From Calothrix sp. PCC 7716 (lineage in GTDB: Bacteria > Cyanobacteriota > Cyanobacteriia > Cyanobacteriales > Nostocaceae), in the NCBI RefSeq assembly GCF_019977735.1, contig NZ_AP025020.1:62001-126000 (forward strand): a stretch of DNA of 64,000 bases, in the 5' to 3' direction. The translations under genes were made by a program, and so were the position numbers. The notes under the pieces were generated by a model. It was not told the origin of the DNA. It worked only from the letters and a program-made list of their open reading frames with translations, and made no database searches. Positions within the stretch are counted from its first letter, which is position 1. Each line of letters begins with the position of its first letter. Below, piece after piece: positions 25,687 to 34,651 of the stretch.

Positions 25687-25803
25687 AGCTTTAAAAATTT
25701 TATTTAACTATTATTACGTAAATATATTATTTATGCAATAACTTTCTTTTGTTAGCGAAGGATGTGTTAATATTGAAAACACTCTCTACTAAGAATTATT
25801 CTG

Positions 25804-26421
25804 ATGGTTACCCTCGGTATCACCAAAGCGATTACCAATCTTACCGAAGCACACGCGAAACTGGGCATTTCGCCGACCTCAGATGCAGGCTTCTTTACCG
25901 AGTGGAAAGAACCATTACCTACCTTGACTGATACCGAAAAAGTGAGGCTCGAACACCTCAAACAGAGGTATCTTTACTACGCCGATAGTGGAGCTATAAC
26001 CGAAGGCACGGTTAACTTAATTTTGCTGTCCCCCTTTCTGGAAACCCTTGGTTTGTTCGATTCACCCTACCAAGTCCGAAGTGAAAAATATATCCGGTTT
26101 GAAATTGAAGATGGCGATACCCAACTGGACGGTTTGATTGATGCCTTGGTGATTAGAGATAGCCTCTGGCTAATTGTTATTGAAAGTAAACGTTACGGTT
26201 TTAGCGTCCGGCAAGCGATTCCACAAACCCTTGGCTATATGTTTGGGGCGCCAAATTCTCCTGTGTTTGCCTTGATTACTACGGGAGAAGACTATTTATT
26301 TATTAAATTAGACCGCGACAGTGGCCACTATGCCCTGTCAGATAAATTTACTCTCAGTACAGCGGAAGGTAATGAACTGTATTCTGTTGCACAAATCTTG
26401 AAGCGGTTGGTTAGCATGTAA
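25804..26421 (+). CDS. Restriction-endonuclease-like protein (type I HsdR N-terminal type)
   Basis: The protein has 205 residues. The central part, QLDGLIDALVIRDSLWLIVIESKRYGFS (quoted in pieces: QLDGLIDALVI, then LIVIESKRYG), gives the PD-(D/E)XK set with Asp and E-x-K, as in the N-terminal nuclease domain of type I restriction subunits. No helicase domain follows, so this is the short stand-alone form that is common in cyanobacteria. Partner specificity or methylase genes are not adjacent. An active nuclease is plausible; its role in defence is inferred. Confidence 0.7.
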   Translation: MVTLGITKAITNLTEAHAKLGISPTSDAGFFTEWKEPLPTLTDTEKVRLEHLKQRYLYYADSGAITEGTVNLILLSPFLETLGLFDSPYQVRSEKYIRFEIEDGDTQLDGLIDALVIRDSLWLIVIESKRYGFSVRQAIPQTLGYMFGAPNSPVFALITTGEDYLFIKLDRDSGHYALSDKFTLSTAEGNELYSVAQILKRLVSM

Positions 26422-26492
26422 TACTGAGAGCGAGTTGGTTGAGGAAGTAGAGTACAGAAAGTATGGGTATATAAACTATTTTTAAAAGCTAA

Positions 26493-27338
26493 CTATAAAT
26501 GCTTGGCTTGGGTCATATCCAAAATAAATGCGTCAAGTTCAGCTACAGAATATTGCGTTAACCCATTGGTATGCAAGTGATTTGTGAACGCACTCGATAT
26601 ACGAGTATAAGAAAATGCTGGTTTATACTGGCGTTCTAGGTCTTTACGTTTCTTTTTGCGCTCTGCTCTCGGTAAATTATATGTTGAACTACGAAATTGT
26701 AACAATTGATACTCCCATTCGGCTTCTGACTGAATGAGAATGTTTGAATCTTGTCGCAATTGCTCAGTATACCTTAATTTGCTTTGAAATAATTTATCTT
26801 TTACCTGTGCATCATCACCTACAAATTCAGATAGCACATCGACAACCGCCCAACGAGTCATGTAAAGAAAGCTACTCATCATTGAGTCAAGAAGTGCCCA
26901 TAAATTTTCGGCGCCGAGCCAAGCCATCTCACCAATTAATCTAGGTAATAGAATTGGGTCAGTGTCTCTAAATACATTAAAAGCTTGATTCAACACTTTC
27001 GTACTGCTATAACTGCAAGCCTTACCCAAGGTATACACTACTTGCTTACGAGTAAAATGGTTTGGAGAAAAAAGAAGTTGTTCAAGATTTTCGACAATTG
27101 AAGACTCTGGATAACCTTTTACAAACTTCTCACTATTATGAGGTCGAGAACCTAAAACCAGCAAATCTCGAATGAAGAGACAAGTTGAGCCGATAATTTC
27201 ATCATCCTCTGATTGCAAAAGTTCATTGATGATGTTGCATAGTTCTGTGTCAGATACTGAGTTAACAATTTCAGCTAAATAATCTACATCTTGTAAGTGA
27301 TTAAGGTAATGCAAAATTTTGCTTTTTATCATTTCCAT
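26493..27338 (-). CDS. HEAT-repeat-like protein, last gene of a five-gene operon
   Basis: The protein has 281 residues. Residues 1-190 look like consecutive helical pairs of HEAT type (FTRKQVVYTLGKACSYSS, DPILLPRLIGEMAWLGAENLWALLDSM in pieces of helices). The last 80 residues are basic then helical. It starts 12 bases after the stop of the gene before it, so it belongs to the operon headed by the HEPN gene. HEAT proteins usually act as scaffolds. Function in the system is unknown. Confidence 0.6.
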   Translation of the reverse strand: MEMIKSKILHYLNHLQDVDYLAEIVNSVSDTELCNIINELLQSEDDEIIGSTCLFIRDLLVLGSRPHNSEKFVKGYPESSIVENLEQLLFSPNHFTRKQVVYTLGKACSYSSTKVLNQAFNVFRDTDPILLPRLIGEMAWLGAENLWALLDSMMSSFLYMTRWAVVDVLSEFVGDDAQVKDKLFQSKLRYTEQLRQDSNILIQSEAEWEYQLLQFRSSTYNLPRAERKKKRKDLERQYKPAFSYTRISSAFTNHLHTNGLTQYSVAELDAFILDMTQAKHL

Positions 27339-27350
27339 CTAGCTCATTCT

Positions 27351-28244
27351 TTAATTACAATCCGCCTTGTTGCGTTTAATAGGCATAGTAAATTTACTAC
27401 CTTCTTGGGTATTTTCTGTAGTCTCTTCCTTCTGTGGCGCCACTTCCCCTTTACGCAATGAGAGAGCTTCAGCTTTCATCTTCTTACTAGCTTTAAGAAA
27501 CTTCGGCGCCTCTGCTATTGGCATTTGAGCAAGTGACTCGAAGCCGAATGCATTTTTTTGAGGAAGGAACTTGGCTATTATAGAAACAAAGTATGGTCGT
27601 CCCTGCTGCTCTTTTGGCACCTTGGGATTAAATCTAAATGGTGGTACAAGTGCATCCTTCCAAAATAAGGGAATATGACTTGCTTTCATGTATTTAACCC
27701 GTTTAGTAACATCTGCCAACTTGATATATTCTAGTCTTTGCTCTGTGAAGTTTTTAAAGATAGAAATGCAAGGAGTTTGGCACACTGGGATAAATTGCCA
27801 TATACCACTAAGTTTAAATTGCAGGTCTTTGAATTCTCCATACATTCCTTGATTATTTCCAGAGTCAAATGCTACAAGCTGGAATATTATTTGATGGGGT
27901 TTATCTCTTCCTGGAAAGTGTATTACTTTAGGATAAACTATTAAACGATAATTATTATTCCCGGTATTGGCTATATGCTTTCTTAGCCCCTCAAAAGCTA
28001 TTGAACCTTTATTATTGGGTATGTGGAATAATGGGTATTTATTACCGCCAACTCTGACTGTGGCATTCCTTGTGTCTTCTACGAACTCTACTGCACCTGA
28101 AATTATACCTACTGCTGTGAAAAATAATTCTGGAGCAGGTTTCGAGGAATCTTTTTCTATGGGTTCTACAGTTGGGGTAATTTCTATATTCTTTTTAGGT
28201 TTGACTATTGGTGGTAGCACCCGTTTTTCTTGATTGTCTGACAT
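27351..28244 (-). CDS. Hypothetical protein in the HEPN/ATPase operon
   Basis: The protein has 297 residues. I do not recognise the family. Residues 40-150 seem to form a beta-rich, possibly OB-like domain (FFTAVGIISGAVEFVED, RLIVYPKVIHFPG, QIIFQLVAFD), and both termini are charged and probably disordered. The C-terminal third is rich in lysine. The gene sits 30 bases after the ATPase gene at 28275 and 12 bases before the HEAT gene. An OB-type fold would suit single-stranded nucleic acid binding, but this is a guess from strand pattern. Confidence 0.5.
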   Translation of the reverse strand: MSDNQEKRVLPPIVKPKKNIEITPTVEPIEKDSSKPAPELFFTAVGIISGAVEFVEDTRNATVRVGGNKYPLFHIPNNKGSIAFEGLRKHIANTGNNNYRLIVYPKVIHFPGRDKPHQIIFQLVAFDSGNNQGMYGEFKDLQFKLSGIWQFIPVCQTPCISIFKNFTEQRLEYIKLADVTKRVKYMKASHIPLFWKDALVPPFRFNPKVPKEQQGRPYFVSIIAKFLPQKNAFGFESLAQMPIAEAPKFLKASKKMKAEALSLRKGEVAPQKEETTENTQEGSKFTMPIKRNKADCN

Positions 28245-28274
28245 AGAATTTTTTTTATTAATTATATAACAGTT

Positions 28275-29786
28275 TTATTTTGGACGTTTAATCCCACCTC
28301 GACGTTTTACTTTAAAGCCATATAAGTAAATCTCAGGCATATTAATACGTCCATCAGAACGGCTTTCAACAATTCCAAGTTGTAATAAGTATTTTAAAAC
28401 TTCCTCTGGTTTTGTAGTGGGAGGACGTTTACCAAGTTGTTCGCTCCATTCTGTAGCTGTAAGCGCTTCTAAAAACTTTGATTTTTGGATGGGAACTTCA
28501 AGACCCATCAAATTGATTTTTAAAGCTTCTAACCAAGGATATTCTTCTTGGGCTAACTCTCTAATTCTATCAAGAGAGGTATCCATTAAGCAAGATTGTA
28601 AATCTGATGGCATAAGTAATGCAGTGGGTGACATTTGTTCGTCTTGTTGGCTTAACTTCTCTAATCTACGGTTTGCAGCTAAGGAAAATAATTTTAAAAA
28701 CGAACGTGGTGCAATTCTTCCTCCAGCATCCTGAAGATGGTTTGGAATCCAGCTATAAGTATAACCCTTCCTAGCATTGGCGCCCATAAATTTACCAATT
28801 ATTTTCTCAATCATTGATTGAAAGAGTGATTCTTCGGGCGTTATAGTTATACCGAGAGCAGTATTACTATCATTAATTAAGTTTGGAACTATACGTAAAT
28901 ACTCCGTCATTTCTGAACCGGAGTTTGCTAGACGTTTAAATAATAGTTGATATAACCATAAATGTTTCCATTCAAGATTAATTTGATGCGCTCTGAGTTT
29001 AGAAGCATCAGGAAAACCTAAAAAATCTTCTCGAAAAAGGTCTGTACGTAAAAAAATCTTTGGTCGTATTCTTTCCCAACGGCGCCATTTATCTAACCAA
29101 AATGCCAAAAGTTCACGGATGGGAGCAGAAAGTTCGTTATAAGATACCCGCAATCTATCTAACTCATCATAAGTTACAAACAGCCATTCATCAGCTTCAA
29201 GCAATTTTTCATCTAATAAATCTAAAGCATAATTCATCTTTTCAATTTCCTGGCTTACCAAAGGTAGCCATTCTGACAGAAGTGGTAACTTATTTACCAA
29301 AGCTTGACGAGTTTCTAAGGGTATTTCCTCAGCCCACTCTGTATTTAATGTTCTATCTGAGCGCTGAAGTATTATACCTAACATTAATCCAATCCAGAAA
29401 GCACGCCAATCAATATTACTCGCGTTTTTCATGCGTGCTTCTACAGTTTCTGGTGTTGGAAATGTTTTTTCTTTCTGCCGAACACGACCAAAAGCCGCAA
29501 TCCATGTAGTTTTATCTAAAGAGGGTAAAGCCCTAATTCCTAGATGTTGTACTAATGCCGCGCGTCCGGCTTCGATAGCCAATAAACGAAATAATTCTGT
29601 TTTACCTACACCTCTTCCGCCTAATATTAATAGTATGTCTGGTTCTAGAGCGCGCCGATAGTCAGGAACAGGAAGGAAATTTTTAAGGAAAACTGCATCG
29701 TCATCACTCTCATGTTCCGCTGTTCCTCTCCCCGGTGCTATATCTATAATTAGTTCGAGTAGTTTATTTTTATTAAAATTACTCAT
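28275..29786 (-). CDS. P-loop ATPase with winged-helix-like C-terminus
   Basis: The protein has 503 residues. The P-loop GGRGVGKTE is at residues 56-64 and Walker B LFVTYDELD at about 202-210, then a sensor-like KIFLRTDLF. The C-terminal 120 residues look like a helical/winged-helix region (KPEEVLKYLLQLGIVESRSDGRINMPEI). It overlaps the 3' end of the ParA-like gene by four bases (ATGA), so the two are translated together and probably form a complex. The fold is of the STAND/AAA type; no effector domain is visible. Confidence 0.7.
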   Translation of the reverse strand: MSNFNKNKLLELIIDIAPGRGTAEHESDDDAVFLKNFLPVPDYRRALEPDILLILGGRGVGKTELFRLLAIEAGRAALVQHLGIRALPSLDKTTWIAAFGRVRQKEKTFPTPETVEARMKNASNIDWRAFWIGLMLGIILQRSDRTLNTEWAEEIPLETRQALVNKLPLLSEWLPLVSQEIEKMNYALDLLDEKLLEADEWLFVTYDELDRLRVSYNELSAPIRELLAFWLDKWRRWERIRPKIFLRTDLFREDFLGFPDASKLRAHQINLEWKHLWLYQLLFKRLANSGSEMTEYLRIVPNLINDSNTALGITITPEESLFQSMIEKIIGKFMGANARKGYTYSWIPNHLQDAGGRIAPRSFLKLFSLAANRRLEKLSQQDEQMSPTALLMPSDLQSCLMDTSLDRIRELAQEEYPWLEALKINLMGLEVPIQKSKFLEALTATEWSEQLGKRPPTTKPEEVLKYLLQLGIVESRSDGRINMPEIYLYGFKVKRRGGIKRPK

Positions 29787-31177
29787 GCCTCTACCTCGCG
29801 TACATCTTGGTTCTTATCGAATGAGCGCCCAAACAGTCGGCAAAGTCTCCGTGCGAGTCCTTGATAAGGATCACCTGTTATTACCTTAACAAGTTCTGAC
29901 AAACGATTGGCTTCTTCTGGACTTTGGTCGCGCGCGAATAAAGCAATATCTCCCCGAAGGTCGTCTTGCATTGGTAGTACAATTGGTGTAAAAGGCGCAT
30001 CACTGTCATTGATGTTGGGAACTACATCAGTATCATAGTAATAATTTTCTTGAAAAATTTGATACGCTTTATCTGCAAACGCTTTTAATTCCTCAACTCT
30101 TCCGGTTTCCCGTAGTGCAGGCGCCATAGCATGAACCAGTAGTACGGGTAATTGTTCCTTTACCAATGGTCTCGCAAGTCTACGAATAACGTGCGTTAGT
30201 CCAGCCCAACTTTGGCGAGATTGTGTGCCAAATATAACGGCGCCGTGAGACAAATCAGCTATGGCTAAACCACCAATATCATGGAATCCGGCTCTCGCAT
30301 CTAGTAAAATAAAGTCTAAAGGTTTAGATGCGCTTTCTAGCTCACCTAGCAAACTGCGTAGAGTTTTAGGTAAGTGGTCATCAACAATATTTTGAAAATC
30401 TAGCCTTGCCAATTTTTCTAAGTAATTATCATCAACTGTGCCAGCAGAAACTAGACGTATAGTTTCGCCATTATCGCCCAATAGAGCTTGCTCATTAATT
30501 GATAATATATGATTTCTTAAAGTCCAATTCTTTAACTGAATTTTTTTCTCTAATAAATAATCAATAACACCAGGGTTTTCTACAGTATCAGGAAAAAAGA
30601 TTGTAGATAAACCTGGAGCTTCTAAATCTAAATCAACTATGGCTATACGATGACCGCGACGTGCAAGTGTAATAGCACAAGCGACTAATCCCGTGGTACG
30701 TCCGGCGCCACCTTTAAAAGAAAAAAATGTGACTATAGCTGGTTTACTTCCTTGGTCTACATATTTTTGCTCCCAAGGAGGACTGCCTGCATCTTTATTA
30801 GTCCACGCTTTTTTGGCAACGTGACGTTCTAATAGATACCAACGCGGCAAAACAGTATCCGAGTCCCACTCAGCAGGAACTCTCTGCTCAAGAATCACTT
30901 TAATTAAAGGTTTATAAGCATCCTGTTCACCTTGTGGCAACCAAATATCTTTACCGTAGTAAGAACCAAGTTTTTGAGACAAGACGTTTTCTAGAGCAGT
31001 AATGTCTGTTGGTTGAGGTTTAAAAGCATCATCATGCTCTAAGTATAAGCGTATTACTCCGTAAACATCGCGTATAATAGTTATAGACTGGAGATTTGGA
31101 GTCCAGAGCGATAATATTGCTGGTTCTTGAAAGCACTCCTGCACCTTAGTAAAGGTTTCACCGAAATTAATCGCCAT
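29783..31177 (-). CDS. ParA/MinD-like ATPase with KGGAGRTT motif
   Basis: The protein has 464 residues. After 145 residues of unknown fold comes a MinD/ParA-like domain with FFSFKGGAGRTTG (residues 151-163) and IVDLDLEAPGL. The signature lysine (155) is kept, but the P-loop lysine is Arg160. KGG(V/A)GR-type proteins are known from multi-gene signalling and conflict systems. A C-terminal tail (LARRLCRLFGRSFDKN) follows. It starts 12 bases after the HEPN gene and overlaps the next ATPase gene. ATP binding is likely; hydrolysis may be altered. Confidence 0.75.
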   Translation of the reverse strand: MAINFGETFTKVQECFQEPAILSLWTPNLQSITIIRDVYGVIRLYLEHDDAFKPQPTDITALENVLSQKLGSYYGKDIWLPQGEQDAYKPLIKVILEQRVPAEWDSDTVLPRWYLLERHVAKKAWTNKDAGSPPWEQKYVDQGSKPAIVTFFSFKGGAGRTTGLVACAITLARRGHRIAIVDLDLEAPGLSTIFFPDTVENPGVIDYLLEKKIQLKNWTLRNHILSINEQALLGDNGETIRLVSAGTVDDNYLEKLARLDFQNIVDDHLPKTLRSLLGELESASKPLDFILLDARAGFHDIGGLAIADLSHGAVIFGTQSRQSWAGLTHVIRRLARPLVKEQLPVLLVHAMAPALRETGRVEELKAFADKAYQIFQENYYYDTDVVPNINDSDAPFTPIVLPMQDDLRGDIALFARDQSPEEANRLSELVKVITGDPYQGLARRLCRLFGRSFDKNQDVREVEA

Positions 31178-31188
31178 TTTAAAACAAC

Positions 31189-31605
31189 CTAAATTGGAAT
31201 TCTACCGTCTAAAATTAACCCAGGAACAATCTCAAGATAAATCTCCTCCGCGCGCTGAACTGCTTGTTTAGTCTCAACTTCGCTCCAAAGTCCCGATTTT
31301 GCATAGCGTCGTTCTGGGTGGAATTGTTCTAGTACGGTTCCCATTGTACGATTAGCAGGAAGCTGCATATCAAGTGCTGGGTACATAAAACGTAACCTTT
31401 CCATTGCTGTACCTTGAAGTTCTGCTAAATCATGACCGTATTTTTTTGCTGATGCAGAATCAATATATACTTCAACTAACACTTTAAATGAGCATTCCAC
31501 AACATAACCAGCAAGGTAGACAGCATTGTCCCAGCGCTGCTTATCAAGTAAACATTGTGCATCACTTAGGTGCCTTGAGGCTGCTTGTTGAAAATCATCA
31601 GACAT
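31189..31605 (-). CDS. HEPN-domain protein, first gene of the operon
   Basis: The protein has 138 residues and matches the HEPN helical bundle: HLSDAQCLLDKQRWDNAVYL followed by GYVVECSFKVLVE. Many HEPN proteins are RNases with an Rx4-6H motif; I do not see that motif clearly, so this one may be structural or nucleotide-binding rather than a nuclease. It heads a minus-strand operon of five tightly spaced genes and is divergent from the DUF499 gene, with 66 bases between the two starts, so both units could share control. Confidence 0.7.
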   Translation of the reverse strand: MSDDFQQAASRHLSDAQCLLDKQRWDNAVYLAGYVVECSFKVLVEVYIDSASAKKYGHDLAELQGTAMERLRFMYPALDMQLPANRTMGTVLEQFHPERRYAKSGLWSEVETKQAVQRAEEIYLEIVPGLILDGRIPI

Positions 31606-31671
31606 AATATAAGTTATTTGCTTTTTTGAAGTGGTTTAACATAGTAGTTACATAAAATACCTAGCACCCCT

Positions 31672-34545
31672 ATGGCAGCACTCAAACCTTGGTATAAAAT
31701 TGATGGACTAGTACCGCGTGAGGATTTGCGGGAAGGGAAACCGCTTGATGCTTCGGAGTTTGCTGTTCATCTTGACAAGGTACGAGACAAAACTGCCCCT
31801 TCTGATTATAAAGAGCCGGAGAGATTTTTTGACAGAACTTACTTAACTAAATATTTAACTGACCTTGCTGCACAGGTTGTCCGGCGCCTAAGTGGTGAGA
31901 AAACAGAAACTTCTGCTGTTTTTAACCTTGCTACCCAGTTTGGAGGTGGTAAAACTCACGCTTTGACCCTACTTTATCATTTAGCCAAACATGGAGCAGG
32001 CGCCAAAAATTGGACTGGGGTGCCTAAAATTCTGCAAAAAGCAGGTATTAATTCTATTCCAGAAGCTGCTATTGCAGTGTTTGTTGGTACTGAGTTTGAT
32101 TCAATTCAAGGACGTGGTGGTGATGATGGTACTCCGCTTCGCAAAACACCGTGGGGAGAAATTGCTTTTCAATTAGGGGGTGCAGAAGCTTTAGCTGTAC
32201 TTGCAGAGCATGAGTCACAGTTTATTGAGCCTAAAGGCGATGTAATTAGAAGATTTCTTCCCAAAGATAAACCCTGTTTAATTTTAATGGATGAAATTAT
32301 TAATTACGTTAGTACCTATCGTCGTAAGGGCTACAATAATTATCTTTACAATTTTATTCAGTCATTATCTGAGACAGCGCGAAGTTTGGATAATGTCGTG
32401 CTAGTAGTTTCTATTCCTGCTTCTGAGATGGAATATACCACCGAAGATGAGGCAGACGAGCAGCGTTTCAAGAAAATGCTCGACCGTGTAGGTAAACCAA
32501 TTATAATGTCCGCTGAGTCAGAAACATCTGAAATTATCCGGCGCCGTTTATTTGAGTGGGATTCAGGCGCCGTAACTCCAGATGGTAAAATTATGTTACC
32601 CAAAGATGCAATTAATACTTGTAATGAATATGCAGATTGGGTAGTGGAACATCGCACCTCCTTACCAAGTTGGTTTCCCCTCGATAATGCTCGTGAAGCT
32701 TTTCGCGCAACTTACCCATTTCATCCAACAGTATTATCAGTATTTGAGCGCAAATGGCAAGCTTTACCACGCTTTCAACGCACTAGAGGAGTATTAAGAC
32801 TTTTGGCTTTGTGGGTATCAAATGCTTACCAACAAGGATACCTCGGCGCCCATAAAGATGCTTTAATTAGTTTAGGAACGGCGCCACTTGATGACCCACA
32901 ATTTCGAGCAGCAGTATTTGAACAACTTGGTGAAACTCGTTTAGAAGGTGCTGTAACTACAGATATATGTGGTAAAAAAGACTCACATGCTATTCGTTTA
33001 GATGTAGAAGCTGTAGATGTAATTAAAAAAGCTAGATTACATCGCAAAGCAACAACTACAATATTTTTTGAATCAAATGGTGGTTGCACGCGCGCGGAAG
33101 CAACAGTTCCCGAAATTAGACTTGCCATAGCAGAACCATCTTTAGATATTGGCAACGTAGAAACCGTTTTAGATACACTTTCTACAGATTGTTATTATTT
33201 ATCAATAGATAAAAATAAATATCGGTTTAGTTTATCTCCCAACTTAAATAAAATTCTCGCTGACCGTCGCGCAAGCGTTCCCGCATCGAAAATAAACGAA
33301 CGAGTATTAGCCGAAATTCAAAAAGTTTTTGCACCTGCTCAAGGAATACAACCAAATTTCTTTCCTGAAAACTCCAGCGCTATCCCTAACCGACCTGTAC
33401 TAACACTAGCTGTACTGGCGCCGGAATATTCAATGTCTAGCGAAACTATATCATTAATAGAATCGATGACACGGGAGTCGGGCACATCCGACCGCACTTA
33501 TAAAAGTGGTATAATCTGGGCAATAGCAGAAAACGATGCTCAATTAATCGAAGAAGCACGAAAAGTACTAGCATGGCAAGCTATTCGTGATGAAGACTCA
33601 GAAAGACTTGACGATAGTCAAAGGCGCCAGTTAACAGAAAACCTGAAAAAAGCAGAACGTGATTTAAAAGAAACCGTATGGCGCTCTTATAAAAATACAG
33701 CACTATTAGGTAAAGATAACCAAATCCGCATCATCGACTTGGGAATGATAACATCGAGCATGACCAACAGTAACAGCATGGTTGGTTTAATAATTGAAAG
33801 ACTGCGCGCGCAAGGAGATATCGAAGACAGTATAAGTCCCCGCTTTATAGTACGCAACTGGTCGCCAGCATTTACAGAATGGAACACCAAAGCAGTTCGC
33901 GATGCATTTTTTGCCTCACCATTATTTCCCAGGTTACTAAATGCAGATGCAGTCAAAGAAGCAATAGCGCGCGGAGTTAGAGATGGTATATTGGCATATG
34001 TTGGTAAAACCAGTAACGGTACTTATGACCCGTTTCAGTATCAATGCTCAATAACTTCAGTAGATATAGAAATATCCGATGACGTATATATTATTACTCA
34101 AGAAACAGCCGAAGCATACAAAAAAGCTTTAGCAGACGCTGAAAATGACAAAGATAAAGATGAAAATATTGAAACAGACACTTCACCTGCTCCAAGTATT
34201 ACATACAAATCTGGAAGTGATACCGCTAAAATTACTTCTTCTGGTGAAACAAAAGTGATTAATGGAGGAGTTTCTTATAAAACAGATACTTCTAGCAAAA
34301 CTATAGAACCCTCTATTGAAACAAACACAGCGCGCGTACTCAAATGGACAGGTGCAATAACTACCCAAAAATGGATGAACTTTTATACAAAAGTACTAAG
34401 TAAATTTGCAACCGCTCAAAACTTGAAATTAACATTAAAAGTTTCTATTACCGTAGAAGGAGATATATCATCACAGAAAATAGAAGATACTAAAGTCGCA
34501 TTGCAGGAATTAGGGTTAGATAGCGATGTTGAGTTGGAGAATTAA
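31672..34545 (+). CDS. DUF499-domain ATPase of a helicase-linked defence system
   Basis: The protein has 957 residues. The opening (WYKIDGLVPREDLREG) and the P-loop FGGGKTH (residues 90-96) with Walker B LILMDEI (203-209) are those of DUF499 ATPases, which occur with DUF1156 adenine methylases and SNF2-like helicases in anti-phage loci. The C-terminus has a low-complexity acidic linker (about 825-875) and a last domain of about 70 residues. The helicase gene follows at once on the same strand. The usual methylase is not found. The molecular activity of DUF499 is not known. Confidence 0.88.
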   Translation: MAALKPWYKIDGLVPREDLREGKPLDASEFAVHLDKVRDKTAPSDYKEPERFFDRTYLTKYLTDLAAQVVRRLSGEKTETSAVFNLATQFGGGKTHALTLLYHLAKHGAGAKNWTGVPKILQKAGINSIPEAAIAVFVGTEFDSIQGRGGDDGTPLRKTPWGEIAFQLGGAEALAVLAEHESQFIEPKGDVIRRFLPKDKPCLILMDEIINYVSTYRRKGYNNYLYNFIQSLSETARSLDNVVLVVSIPASEMEYTTEDEADEQRFKKMLDRVGKPIIMSAESETSEIIRRRLFEWDSGAVTPDGKIMLPKDAINTCNEYADWVVEHRTSLPSWFPLDNAREAFRATYPFHPTVLSVFERKWQALPRFQRTRGVLRLLALWVSNAYQQGYLGAHKDALISLGTAPLDDPQFRAAVFEQLGETRLEGAVTTDICGKKDSHAIRLDVEAVDVIKKARLHRKATTTIFFESNGGCTRAEATVPEIRLAIAEPSLDIGNVETVLDTLSTDCYYLSIDKNKYRFSLSPNLNKILADRRASVPASKINERVLAEIQKVFAPAQGIQPNFFPENSSAIPNRPVLTLAVLAPEYSMSSETISLIESMTRESGTSDRTYKSGIIWAIAENDAQLIEEARKVLAWQAIRDEDSERLDDSQRRQLTENLKKAERDLKETVWRSYKNTALLGKDNQIRIIDLGMITSSMTNSNSMVGLIIERLRAQGDIEDSISPRFIVRNWSPAFTEWNTKAVRDAFFASPLFPRLLNADAVKEAIARGVRDGILAYVGKTSNGTYDPFQYQCSITSVDIEISDDVYIITQETAEAYKKALADAENDKDKDENIETDTSPAPSITYKSGSDTAKITSSGETKVINGGVSYKTDTSSKTIEPSIETNTARVLKWTGAITTQKWMNFYTKVLSKFATAQNLKLTLKVSITVEGDISSQKIEDTKVALQELGLDSDVELEN

Positions 34546-34651
34546 TTCATTAGAAATAACAACGTTGCAGAGACGCAATTGAACCCTTGTCTCTACATGT
34601 GTGAATTATCAATATTTACTGTTAAACTATAAATATCTACTACTTCCGAAT

